64,000 bases of DNA, from contig JANQRU010000001.1 of assembly GCA_028284415.1 (NCBI GenBank), positions 434,001 through 498,000 on the forward strand, written 5' to 3'. Shown here one piece after another: positions 7,824 to 16,614 of this stretch. The position numbers and the translations under genes were made by a program. Under the pieces are notes generated by a model that worked only from the letters and a program-made list of their open reading frames with translations, had not been told where the DNA came from and made no database searches. Origin of the DNA: Pyrinomonadaceae bacterium. Lineage in GTDB: Bacteria > Acidobacteriota > Blastocatellia > Pyrinomonadales > Pyrinomonadaceae. The stretch's first letter is position 1. The number at the start of each line of letters is the position of its first letter.

Positions 7824-8015
7824 ATGACATGTTGGCATTGTAATTGTGAGCTGGATATGAATTATCAAGCTGAGGATTTCTCATTCAAGTTTTATCATTG
7901 TTCAGTTTGTGACGCTTGGTATGAAATGAGAAAAGAGAAAACAAAAAATAACGGAGCAGTTCCGGTTAGATTCGATCAATTAAAGAACGCACCTCAAATT
8001 CCGTTAGCAGCTTAA
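7824..8015 (+). CDS. Small zinc-finger-like protein
   Basis: 63 residues from the ATG at 7824. The longer frame from 7749 overlaps the promoter, and GAGAGG lies about 9 nt before this ATG. The product starts MTCWHCNCELDMNY and continues FYHCSVCDAWYEM: cysteines at 3, 6, 8, 24 and 27 can bind one zinc as CxxC...CxxC. A charged stretch and a C-terminus ending in PLAA follow. There is no membrane segment. It has its own promoter-like sequence and a strong terminator, so it is an independent, probably well-expressed gene. No function is recognised; a zinc-dependent nucleic-acid or protein-binding role is only a guess. Confidence 0.75.
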   Translation: MTCWHCNCELDMNYQAEDFSFKFYHCSVCDAWYEMRKEKTKNNGAVPVRFDQLKNAPQIPLAA

Positions 8016-8034
8016 ATTTGAAGTTTTACTTATA

Positions 8035-8072
8035 AAAAAAGGTCAGGCTAAACAAAAGCCTGACCTTTTTTT
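8035..8072. terminator. Strong bidirectional terminator
   Basis: GGTCAGGCT (8041-8049) pairs with AGCCTGACC (8057-8065) around a 7-nt loop, with six As before and seven Ts after. It ends both the small zinc-protein gene (+) and aconitase (-). Confidence 0.93.
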
Positions 8073-8087
8073 AATGTTCTTAGCTTA

Positions 8088-10838
8088 TTAATTCTCATTA
8101 ATAATTTGACGTAGAACAAATTGAAGAATTCCACCATGACGATAGTATTCAACCTCGATCGGTGTATCAATCCTTAATTGAACTTGTGTTTCTGTTTCAG
8201 TCCCATCAGCACGTTTTATTCTCAAAGTAACATTCTGCTGAGGTTTCACATCAACTCCTTCCAAACCAACTAAATCAAAAGTCTCAGTTCCATCTAACCC
8301 TAAAGATTCTACGGTATCATCACCTTTGAATTGAAGAGGTAGAACGCCCATCCCGATCAAATTTGAACGATGAATCCTTTCAAACGATTTTGCAATGACG
8401 GCTTTAACTCCCATTAAAAGAGTTCCTTTTGCCGCCCAATCTCTCGAACTTCCGGTTCCGTATTCAGTTCCTGCTAGAATCACCAAAGGAGTTCCCTCTT
8501 CCTTATATTTCATCGCCGCATCATAAATAGTCATTTCTTCGCCGGATGGCTGATGTATAGTATAGCCGCCTTCTTTCGGTGCAACTAGTAAATTTTTGAT
8601 ACGAACATTTGCGAATGAACCGCGTAACATTACACGATCATTTCCGCGACGTGAACCGTAAGAGTTAAAATCCTTTGGATCAACACCTTGTTTAATCAAA
8701 TATTTACCTGCTGGTGAATCAGGAGCGAATGAACCCGCTGGTGAGATGTGATCAGTGGTTACCGAGTCCCCAAACAATGCAAGCGGTCTTGCATCTTTGA
8801 TGTCCGAATACTCGCCGACCTCCATTGTCATACCGTCAAAATAAGGTGGTTCTTGAATATATGTTGAATTTTCGTCCCATTCGTAAACTTTTCCTGTTGA
8901 CGTCGGTATTTCATTCCACATTGGGTTACGTTCTGCAAAATCACCATAAAGCTGTTTGTAAGTTTCCGGGTCAAACGCCGCTTGCATAACTTCTTTTACT
9001 TCTTCCATCGAAGCCCAGATGTCTTTTAAGTAAACGTCATTTCCTTCTTTGTCTTTGCCAATTGGTTCAGTCGCAAAGTCTTTATTGACAGTTCCTGCAA
9101 GTGCATAAGCAACAACTAAAGGTGGTGACATCAAGAAGTTTGCTTTGATGTTCGGATGAATTCTCGCTTCAAAATTTCTGTTTCCTGAAAGCACTGAAGC
9201 CATTACCAAATCGTGGTCTAAAATCGCCTTTTCGATTCCTGAATCGAGTGGTCCTGAATTTCCGATACATGTCGTGCAACCATAACCGACAAGATCAAAA
9301 CCAACTTCATTCAAAAATGGCTGTAATCCAGTTTTTTCAAGGTATTCAGTAACAACTCTCGAACCCGGGGCGAGAGAGGTTTTAACATACGGCGGAACTT
9401 TCATTCCTTTTTCAGCCGCTTTTTTCGCTAAAATTCCTGCGGCTAGCATTACGCTTGGATTGGAAGTGTTTGTGCAAGACGTGATTGCCGCAACAACAAC
9501 ATCACCATGTCCCACCTCAATTTCACCAACACCTTGTTGGTTTTCACCATAAATTGGTAAACCGTTGCTATTTCCGCCCATATTCGTTTGATAACGATTG
9601 GCTAACTCAGCAGAACTAGCACTAAATCCACCTTCGGAAATCGGCTGATCCAACAATTCTGCAAATTTGTTTTTGAAGTTTGTGAGTTCGATTCTGTCTT
9701 GTGGTCTTCTTGGACCCGAAACGGAAGGCGTAACTGTTGATAAATCCAAATCAAGAACGGTCGTATAATCAACCTCACCTTTTTGGGGAATTCCGAACAT
9801 TCCTTGAGCTTCAAAATAATTTTTAATTGTTTCAACTTTTTCGTCGCTTCTTCCCGTCGCACGGAAATAATCAAGTGTTTTATCATCAACACCGAAAAAT
9901 CCCATTGTTGCACCATATTCCGGAGCCATATTTGCAATTGTCGCCCGATCAGTAGCGGGAAGATTCGAAACACCTTCACCATAAAATTCAACAAACTTCC
10001 CAACTACTTTCGCCTCACGGAGCATTTCTACAACCCGTAAAACCAAATCTGTCGCAGTTGATCCATCTGGTAAAGTTCCGCTCATGTGAAATCCAACAAC
10101 ATCAGGCGTTAAAATATAAATCGGCTGCCCGAGCATTCCAGCTTCTGCTTCGATTCCGCCAACGCCCCAACCAACGATGCCTAGTCCGTTAATCATTGTT
10201 GTATGCGAATCTGTCCCAACCAAAGTATCTGGGTAATAAACACCTTCTTTTTCAAACACTCCACGTGCGAGATATTCCAAATTAACTTGGTGAACAATAC
10301 CAATTCCCGGTGGCACAACTTTGAAACCATTAAATGCCTGAGTTCCCCATTTCAAGAATTTATAACGCTGTTCATTTCGTTCAAATTCCTTTGCCATATT
10401 GCGTTGGAAAGCCTCTTCGCTTCCTGCATAATCAACTTGAACTGAATGGTCAATTACCAAATCAACTGGGACAAGTGGCTCTAAAATCTCCGGGTTCGCT
10501 CCCAAACGAGCGGTCGCTGAACGCATTGCAGCAAGATCAACAAGCAACGGAACACCTGTAAAATCTTGCAAAATAACACGTGCAATGACGAATGGAACTT
10601 CTTCAGATCTTTCTGCGTTCGCCCCCCAATTTGCTAAATTGCGAACGTCTGATTCCTCAATGGTTTTTCCATCGTCAAAATTTCTTAAAACCGACTCCAA
10701 AACTATCCGAATAGAGATTGGAAGCCGCGAAATATTTCCGATTCCTTCTTTTTCTAATTGCGGAAGCGAGTAATAAGTTCCCTCTTCTCCGCCTCCTGCT
10801 GTAAAAGTTTGTCTTGTATTAAAAAGATTGTGCGACAT
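8088..10838 (-). CDS. acnA: Aconitate hydratase AcnA
   Basis: 916 residues, full length for the AcnA/IRP1-type aconitase, which isomerises citrate to isocitrate in the TCA cycle using a [4Fe-4S] cluster. Cluster cysteines are visible in [15 protein letters not shown] and in [13 protein letters not shown]. Other hallmarks are [36 protein letters not shown] (start of the swivel domain) and [16 protein letters not shown]. Cytoplasmic, monocistronic, with its own terminator downstream and 266 nt of untranslated DNA upstream in which I see no clear element. The identification is essentially certain. Confidence 0.98.
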   Translation of the reverse strand: MSHNLFNTRQTFTAGGGEEGTYYSLPQLEKEGIGNISRLPISIRIVLESVLRNFDDGKTIEESDVRNLANWGANAERSEEVPFVIARVILQDFTGVPLLVDLAAMRSATARLGANPEILEPLVPVDLVIDHSVQVDYAGSEEAFQRNMAKEFERNEQRYKFLKWGTQAFNGFKVVPPGIGIVHQVNLEYLARGVFEKEGVYYPDTLVGTDSHTTMINGLGIVGWGVGGIEAEAGMLGQPIYILTPDVVGFHMSGTLPDGSTATDLVLRVVEMLREAKVVGKFVEFYGEGVSNLPATDRATIANMAPEYGATMGFFGVDDKTLDYFRATGRSDEKVETIKNYFEAQGMFGIPQKGEVDYTTVLDLDLSTVTPSVSGPRRPQDRIELTNFKNKFAELLDQPISEGGFSASSAELANRYQTNMGGNSNGLPIYGENQQGVGEIEVGHGDVVVAAITSCTNTSNPSVMLAAGILAKKAAEKGMKVPPYVKTSLAPGSRVVTEYLEKTGLQPFLNEVGFDLVGYGCTTCIGNSGPLDSGIEKAILDHDLVMASVLSGNRNFEARIHPNIKANFLMSPPLVVAYALAGTVNKDFATEPIGKDKEGNDVYLKDIWASMEEVKEVMQAAFDPETYKQLYGDFAERNPMWNEIPTSTGKVYEWDENSTYIQEPPYFDGMTMEVGEYSDIKDARPLALFGDSVTTDHISPAGSFAPDSPAGKYLIKQGVDPKDFNSYGSRRGNDRVMLRGSFANVRIKNLLVAPKEGGYTIHQPSGEEMTIYDAAMKYKEEGTPLVILAGTEYGTGSSRDWAAKGTLLMGVKAVIAKSFERIHRSNLIGMGVLPLQFKGDDTVESLGLDGTETFDLVGLEGVDVKPQQNVTLRIKRADGTETETQVQLRIDTPIEVEYYRHGGILQFVLRQIINEN

Positions 10839-11104
10839 ATTTTATTTTTTATTCTCCATTAATAATTCATTGTAAAAACTTAATTTAAGTCTATGTCTGT
10901 AAACTCAAAAACTCAAGTGGTTTGCCTTCTGATTAATTTTTTTCAAATTGAGAAATTTTTTATTTTAGATTCTAATATATTTTAAGTTAAAGACCTTACA
11001 ATCGATAATACCTTTTACATGGTTTTAGTTTTATATTCAGATTCTGTAAAAGCTAAATTTAAAAGTGAAAACTTTGAGAAGATTCAGCAAAATCTAATAC
11101 ATTT

Positions 11105-11845
11105 ATGAGTTCTAGAAAATCAAAACTGAATTATGAACAATTTAATCTGGAAGACAGAGTTGTTTTTTTTGATGAAAATCTTGATATTGATCAAATTGAG
11201 AATCTGACATACTTTTCAGAGTCAAATTGGGCTGAAGTAAGTAATGAATTAAATGAAAAAGTAGATTACTACGTCACAAATAATCATTACTCTAAAATTG
11301 ACCATAAAAAAACTAAGATTTTTTCAGTCAATAAATTTCTTAATTACTTAGACAAAAAACCAGAATCTTTTGACACATTTATTGAAGCTTTAATTAAAGA
11401 AAACTTTGACATTTCGATCTATTCAAATGAAGGAGATGGTCTTCTCGACTCAATAAACTTTGCTACAAAACAATCTGATATAAAAGATGCGTTATTAGAA
11501 CTTGCCAGACAATCTGAAATTGTCGAAAAAATAATTTTAGCTTCTAAAAATCGTTACAATAGTAATTACGAAAAAGAAAATAAATATAAAAATGATGAAC
11601 AAATTGGTTGGTACAAATTTGTAAATCCGATTGATTTTGCTTGGGATATTAGGGCTTTTAATGACGATACCTTAGTTTCTGGCAAATCGATTCTCGATAC
11701 ATTGAGCAAATTCGCAACTGATATTTCTGTCTTGGAAATACACGACGTACCAAGTCATGAAAGCATTGACGCAATTCATATCTGTGGTGGATTTGACGAA
11801 AATAAAAACCTCATCGGGTTTATTTTGCATAGAGTTTGGACTTAA
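11105..11845 (+). CDS. Protein of unknown function, possible degenerate BRCT-like N-terminus
   Basis: 246 residues, acidic and lysine-rich, with no signal peptide, no TM segment and no recognised family. Residues 16-82 have a pattern that resembles a BRCT domain: RVVFFDENL, then a helix, then KVDYYVTNNHYSKI, then TKIFSVNKFLNYL. This is similarity of pattern only; the diagnostic Trp of BRCT is not clear. A helical middle (QSDIKDALLELARQSEIVEKI) and a C-terminal part with HICGGFDENKNL follow. Codon use and AT content look like the neighbours. It stands alone, 109 nt before the NRAMP-like gene. Function unknown. Confidence 0.7.
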   Translation: MSSRKSKLNYEQFNLEDRVVFFDENLDIDQIENLTYFSESNWAEVSNELNEKVDYYVTNNHYSKIDHKKTKIFSVNKFLNYLDKKPESFDTFIEALIKENFDISIYSNEGDGLLDSINFATKQSDIKDALLELARQSEIVEKIILASKNRYNSNYEKENKYKNDEQIGWYKFVNPIDFAWDIRAFNDDTLVSGKSILDTLSKFATDISVLEIHDVPSHESIDAIHICGGFDENKNLIGFILHRVWT

Positions 11846-11929
11846 GCCTTGCAAAAAAATTGATAAACACACTAAATAATTGCTTTTATTACTCATTTCA
11901 AATTACAATCCATCTTTCGAGGTAAGAAA

Positions 11930-11992
11930 ATGAAAGACGATGACGATTTAAATAATGTCAAAAAGAAATTTTTCCTTCCGACAAACAATTAA
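11930..11992 (+). CDS. Possible 20-codon leader ORF overlapping the transporter start
   Basis: An ATG at 11930, with CGAGG about 6 nt upstream, opens a frame of 20 codons (start MKDDDDLNN) ending at TAA 11990-11992. It overlaps, in another frame, the first codons of the NRAMP-like gene at 11955, which has no obvious ribosome-binding site of its own. It may be translated so that ribosomes re-initiate or the start region is opened, or the similarity to a start site may be chance. Confidence 0.35.
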   Translation: MKDDDDLNNVKKKFFLPTNN

Positions 11993-13262
11993 ATCTGCCT
12001 TACGCTATCCTACGCGTCTTCGTCGAAGTTTATCTGAATACAAATTCTACACATATCTGGCAGTTCTAGGTCCCGGAATCATCGCGGCAAATGCCGGAAA
12101 TGATGCCGGTGGAATAGCTACATACTCAACTGTTGGAGCTACTTATGGGTATTCTCTGCTCTGGGTTTTTATCCCGATGATCTTGAGTCTGATTGTCGTG
12201 CAAGAAATGTGTGTGAGAATGGGAGTTGTGACAGGACAAGGCTTAGCCGACTTGATCAGAGAGCAATTTGGCGTTCGTTTAACAGCACTTGTGATGCTTG
12301 CATTATTGATTGCGAATTCAGGTGTAATAATTTCTCAATTTATCGGAGTCGCTCAAGCATCAGAACTTTTTGGAATTCCGAGATATATTACTGTACCGCT
12401 TGTTTCAGCTTTGATTTGGTGGATAGTCGTTAAGGGGACTCAAGAAAGAGTAGAACAAATATTTTTGATAATTTCACTTGTTTTTATCTGCTATATTGTT
12501 TCTGCCTTTTTATCTAATCCTGACTGGGGACAGATTGGAAAAGAATTTGTCACCCCAAGTTTCCAATTTGATTTAGGTTATATTTTTACTGTCATGGCTT
12601 TGATCGGAACAACTATTACGCCGTTTATGCAATTTTTTGTGCAGTCTTCTGCCGTAGAAAAGGGTATGGACGATGAAGATTTACCACTTGCAAGAGCTGA
12701 TGTAATAGTTGGAACTACTTTTGCTTTGATGATCGCGGCATTTATTGTGATTTGTACAGCCGCCACACTAAATAAACAAGGTGTTACAAATATAGATTCT
12801 GCCGCGACTGCTGCGGAAGCATTGGCACCGGTTGCTGGAAATTATGCTAAATACTTGTTTGCACTAGGTTTATTTGGAGCTTCTATGTTGGCTATGGGTG
12901 TATTACCTCTTGCAACAGCTTATTCGATAAGCGAGGCTTTAGGGTTTGAAAAAGGCTTATCAAGGAGTTTTAGAGAAGCACCAATTTTCTTAGGAATTTT
13001 TACAGGACTGATCTTAATTGGGGCTATTGTCGCTCTTATTCCAAATATTCCCCAAATTCAGCTACTGCTTGTAACTCAAGCACTTAACGGTTTATTACTT
13101 CCCTTTATACTGGTTTCTATCGTCAAATTGTCTAGTGATTCTGAAATAATGGGAGAATATAAAAATTCACTATTATTCAAAACATTTGCGTGGTTGATAA
13201 CGGTTGTCGTTTCAATACTTTCTATTTTATTGCTTATAACTAGTTTTACTGATATTTTTTAA
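11955..13262 (+). CDS. NRAMP (SLC11)-related metal transporter with altered metal site
   Basis: 435 residues with about 11 membrane helices. The start of helix 1 reads GPGIIAANAGNDAGGIATYS; aligned with classic NRAMP, the DPGN metal motif becomes DAGG (D50-G53). In helix 6 the classic MPH reads TPF (TTITPFMQFFVQSS, roughly 215-230), so the metal-binding Met is replaced by Thr. Loss of that Met is a feature reported for NRAMP-related Mg2+ transporters, so a hard-metal substrate is plausible (inference). It is followed after 17 nt by the cyclic-nucleotide-binding channel gene and is surely co-transcribed with it. Start chosen at the ATG giving MSKRNFSFRQ. Confidence 0.85.
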   Translation: MSKRNFSFRQTIKSALRYPTRLRRSLSEYKFYTYLAVLGPGIIAANAGNDAGGIATYSTVGATYGYSLLWVFIPMILSLIVVQEMCVRMGVVTGQGLADLIREQFGVRLTALVMLALLIANSGVIISQFIGVAQASELFGIPRYITVPLVSALIWWIVVKGTQERVEQIFLIISLVFICYIVSAFLSNPDWGQIGKEFVTPSFQFDLGYIFTVMALIGTTITPFMQFFVQSSAVEKGMDDEDLPLARADVIVGTTFALMIAAFIVICTAATLNKQGVTNIDSAATAAEALAPVAGNYAKYLFALGLFGASMLAMGVLPLATAYSISEALGFEKGLSRSFREAPIFLGIFTGLILIGAIVALIPNIPQIQLLLVTQALNGLLLPFILVSIVKLSSDSEIMGEYKNSLLFKTFAWLITVVVSILSILLLITSFTDIF

Positions 13263-13279
13263 TCTCATTAGAAAAGGTT

Positions 13280-14773
13280 ATGTTTTCTGACGAACTTCAA
13301 AAAAGAACTATATATTTTGTAGGGTTTTTGGCAATAGTAACCCTTATCCTTTTTGGACTTCCCCTTGTTATTACTCCTTTGTTTGGTCTTGAGATCAATA
13401 TGAAGGGAGAGATAGCTCCGATCGAAGGAAAAGTATCAGACTATGTAATTACATATTTCGCTCTCATCGCAAACCTTTTCAAAATAATAAAAATACTCCT
13501 CTGGATGTCGATAGTTATTGCGGTTATCAGATTTTTAAATTATCTGATCTTCGGAGCCGCTCTAAAAAATTCAGAGGAATATGAGATTTCTTCACTTCTA
13601 AGAACAGTTTTAACCATAATTATTTACATAGTTGCGTTTTTCATTATTTTTCAAACTCAATATCCGAATATTGAACTTGCACCTCTATTTACTGGTTCAG
13701 CCATAATCGGTATTGTTGTCGGTTTAGCTTTGCAAGATACTCTTGGAAATTTGTTTTCGGGAATTGCCATCCAAGCAGATCAATCTTTTCAGGTTGGAGA
13801 CATCATTGCAATAACAAACCACGGTATCGGAACTGTCGAAAGTGTTTCATGGCGCGGAGTTAAGATCAGAACTTTTCAAAACAAATTATTAGTTATCAGT
13901 AATAGTGTAATTGGGAAAGAAACAATTGAGGTAGCACCAAAAGATAATCTGAATGCGAGAATTGTGCGGTTCAATTCACTTTATACAAATTCACCTGCAA
14001 AAGTAATTCAAGTTGTTAGAGAAGCTGTTAGACAAGTAGAAAATGTATCCCCAAAACGCAGACCAAAAGTGCGTATTTGGAATTTAGGTGATAATGGAAT
14101 CGACTGGGAAGTTAAATACTGGACAACAGATTATCGAAAACATAACGACACAGATGCATTGATCAGACAAAGAATTTGGTATGCATTTCAGCGCGAAGAA
14201 CTGGATTTTGCTTATCCGACAAGAACCATATATACGGCAAGTCAAGCCGATGCTGAAGAAGTTTTTGTGGAAACAACTGATGAAATATGCGAAAGAATAA
14301 ACAGTGTTGCAATATTTGCCCCTCTATCTACTGAAGAAACTCAAAGAATCGCTCAAAATTGTCACGTCAGAGTATTTGCTCCCGAAGAACCAATCATACA
14401 AAAAGGTCAAACAGATAAATCAATGTTCATAATTAATCGGGGAAATGTAAGTGTTGAAATCAAAGAAAATGGAATAACCAAAACTATTTCAAAATTGCGA
14501 GTGGGCGACTTTTTTGGTGAGATGAGTCTTTTTACAGGAGAACCCAGAACAGCTGATGTAGTTGCAGAAACTGAGACTCAAGTTTTGGAGATAAGCCCGT
14601 TTATTCTTAAACCAATTTTGGAAAGAAATCCTGAGTTAGTTCGTTTGATCGGAGAAATCATTGATGATCGCCGTGAACTTTTGGAAGCTGAACAAGAGGA
14701 ACAAAAAGCTAAGACAGATGCAGAAACTAAGGGAGTATTTAAAAACATCAAGAAGTTCTTTGGATTAAATTAA
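13280..14773 (+). CDS. MscS-family channel with C-terminal cyclic-nucleotide-binding domain
   Basis: 497 residues. Hydrophobic helices lie at about 10-30, 60-92 and 106-126, followed by the pore helix and MscS beta domain (GLALQDTLGNLFSGIAIQAD, then FQVGDIIAI and WRGVKIRTFQN). A cyclic-nucleotide-binding domain occupies about 340-465, with VGDFFGEMSLFTGEPRTADV as the phosphate-binding cassette and its conserved Arg. This matches the bacterial cyclic-nucleotide-gated (bCNG) branch of MscS channels, some of which open with cAMP rather than with tension. Inner membrane; second gene of an operon with the NRAMP-related transporter. A strong terminator follows. Confidence 0.92.
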   Translation: MFSDELQKRTIYFVGFLAIVTLILFGLPLVITPLFGLEINMKGEIAPIEGKVSDYVITYFALIANLFKIIKILLWMSIVIAVIRFLNYLIFGAALKNSEEYEISSLLRTVLTIIIYIVAFFIIFQTQYPNIELAPLFTGSAIIGIVVGLALQDTLGNLFSGIAIQADQSFQVGDIIAITNHGIGTVESVSWRGVKIRTFQNKLLVISNSVIGKETIEVAPKDNLNARIVRFNSLYTNSPAKVIQVVREAVRQVENVSPKRRPKVRIWNLGDNGIDWEVKYWTTDYRKHNDTDALIRQRIWYAFQREELDFAYPTRTIYTASQADAEEVFVETTDEICERINSVAIFAPLSTEETQRIAQNCHVRVFAPEEPIIQKGQTDKSMFIINRGNVSVEIKENGITKTISKLRVGDFFGEMSLFTGEPRTADVVAETETQVLEISPFILKPILERNPELVRLIGEIIDDRRELLEAEQEEQKAKTDAETKGVFKNIKKFFGLN

Positions 14774-14790
14774 AAACACCTAATAAAAAA

Positions 14791-14830
14791 AGAAAAAGAG
14801 ATGTGAAAATTCACATCTCTTTTTTCTTTT
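14791..14830. terminator. Bidirectional terminator
   Basis: AAAAAGAGATGTG (14793-14805) pairs with CACATCTCTTTTT (14812-14824) around AAAATT, with A and T runs on the two sides. It ends the MscS-type gene (+) and the TonB-type gene (-). Confidence 0.9.
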
Positions 14831-14847
14831 AGCTAGAAGATAAATTA

Positions 14848-16347
14848 TTAGTAGATTGTAAAGTTATACTGAATCCGTTTAGTAACGCTGTATGGTTGAC
14901 CATTTCTCATTGCAGGCTTGAAGCGAATTTGTCTTGCTGCCGAAATTGCTTTAGCAGTCAAACCATGTGGTAAACCTTTTACTGCAGAAACCCCACCCAC
15001 TCTTCCATTTGCCAAAAATGTCACACGAAGCATAACTGTTCCTTGAACATTGTTTGTTCTGGCTGAGTCTGTATAACCGGGTCTTGGCTTAGATAAAATC
15101 TTGATTCCAACAGTTGGTCCGGCTGGTGGTTTAGGCGTTGGTCTTGGGGTTGGTGGAGGCTTGCTGACACCACTTCCACGTCCGCTTCCACGTCCACTTC
15201 CGATACCATCTCCGATACCGCTTCCACTACCGGAGCCAATTCCTGAACCTTCTCCAGTACCGCGTCCACTTCCTTGTCCAGTGCCAACTCCGGAACCCAT
15301 TCCGCCACCGCTACCTTTACCGTCAGAGGTAAGAGTAGATTTTGAATTTGGATTACCATAAGGCTCATCTGTAGGCGGACGTTTGATCTCACCTTCAGTA
15401 GCACGGGTTATCTTTATGTCTGGATTTGTTAATTTGACGGCACGTGCAGTAGGAGCAAACTGAGGCTTTTTCATCTGAGTAGCCAATCTTCCTTTAGAAG
15501 TCTCGGTCTTTTCGTTTTTACCGCCGCCGCCACCGCCACCGCCTTCATCATCATCTTTTTTCTTCTCAGGCTCGTCGGGGTCAATCGGCTTTTCATCAAC
15601 TTCAACTAAGCTGATTAGATCGCCATCGTCGCCGATTGCACCAACTAACAAAGGAGAAGTAAATATTGAATAAACAACGCCAGCAAGAGTCAGTGTAATC
15701 ATTAAGGTAGCAGAACCAAGCAAGAGCATGTTTCTTTGCTTGACCCCTTTTTCTTTGATTACTGTAATGTGATAGCCACCATCGTCTAAATCTTCCTCTT
15801 CAACACTATCAACGGAAGTAAAATCCTCTGAAGTGACAGTTGATTTGAAATCGTCATAAATGACTTCAGCGTCGTCAACAGTTTCCGCAGCAACGTAAGC
15901 TTCTTCAGCTGTATCATTGCTTTCTTCAAAAGTTTGCTCTTCTAGCTCAGAACCTTCGTTCGTAACGAACTCTTCAGTAGGTGATTCATCATTTGCGTCA
16001 AAAGAGCTTATAATTTCTTCTTTTGTTTCTGGAGTTTCTTGCTCAAAACTAACAGGTTCAAAAACTGTTTCACTATCAACTGTTTCAGGTTCATCCACAG
16101 TTAATGAAATTTCCTCATCAATTTTTTCAGTCGGAGCTTCAGCTATTGATTCTGTCTTGATCGGTTCTTGAGTTTCTAAGATAGGCTCATCATCAACTTC
16201 CAGAGCCGGGGGATCCTCTTCTATTGGTTTTTCCGCAACAGGTTTCATTTCAAATGCCGTTAATTCATTGGCACAATTCGGACAAAATGAAAACTTTTCG
16301 GCAAAACCCTCTTCACATGCTGAGCAATATTTTACTATTTTTCCCAT
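14848..16347 (-). CDS. TonB-family protein with N-terminal zinc ribbon
   Basis: 499 residues. Order: a cytoplasmic zinc ribbon (C8, C11, C22, C25); a long Glu/Pro-rich acidic region (about 30-190); one membrane helix near 207-229; a periplasmic part with a DEGGGGGGGG stretch; a Gly/Ser repeat region (about 345-395, units such as GSGSGSG and GRGSGRGSG); a PPPTPRPTPKPP linker; and a TonB C-terminal domain from about 412 (GYTDSARTNNVQGTVMLRVT, then GLTAKAISAARQIRFKPAM). The TonB domain normally couples inner-membrane energy to outer-membrane receptors, but this protein lacks the usual short N-terminal anchor that meets ExbB. The zinc-ribbon front end is unusual. Single gene. Confidence 0.88.
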   Translation of the reverse strand: MGKIVKYCSACEEGFAEKFSFCPNCANELTAFEMKPVAEKPIEEDPPALEVDDEPILETQEPIKTESIAEAPTEKIDEEISLTVDEPETVDSETVFEPVSFEQETPETKEEIISSFDANDESPTEEFVTNEGSELEEQTFEESNDTAEEAYVAAETVDDAEVIYDDFKSTVTSEDFTSVDSVEEEDLDDGGYHITVIKEKGVKQRNMLLLGSATLMITLTLAGVVYSIFTSPLLVGAIGDDGDLISLVEVDEKPIDPDEPEKKKDDDEGGGGGGGGKNEKTETSKGRLATQMKKPQFAPTARAVKLTNPDIKITRATEGEIKRPPTDEPYGNPNSKSTLTSDGKGSGGGMGSGVGTGQGSGRGTGEGSGIGSGSGSGIGDGIGSGRGSGRGSGVSKPPPTPRPTPKPPAGPTVGIKILSKPRPGYTDSARTNNVQGTVMLRVTFLANGRVGGVSAVKGLPHGLTAKAISAARQIRFKPAMRNGQPYSVTKRIQYNFTIY

Positions 16348-16614
16348 CTTTTTCTTCTAGCCTCTAAAACTTTAGGTTCTATATATAAAACACTACCTTC
16401 AATTATAACGACTTTTCTCGCTTTGTTAAACTAAACGCCGTCCTTAACAACTACTAACATCTTTATAGATGCGATTAATAGTTGACGCGATGCCTAGAGA
16501 CATCTAAACTTTTTGTTCTTGAAAAATATTTTAAGTTCATTTTAGATTAACAACTTTTGTTTACATTTACGCAACTAAATGTTTACTAATTAACCTTCTA
16601 ATAATTATAAAACA

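Noticed and set aside
9602..10003. 133-codon minus frame inside aconitase
   Set aside because: It lies in another frame of acnA, has no ribosome-binding site or family match, and acnA is intact there.
15101..15361. Proline-rich plus-strand frame
   Set aside because: It is the antisense image of the Gly/Ser repeat region of the TonB-type gene; repetitive coding DNA leaves long open frames on both strands.
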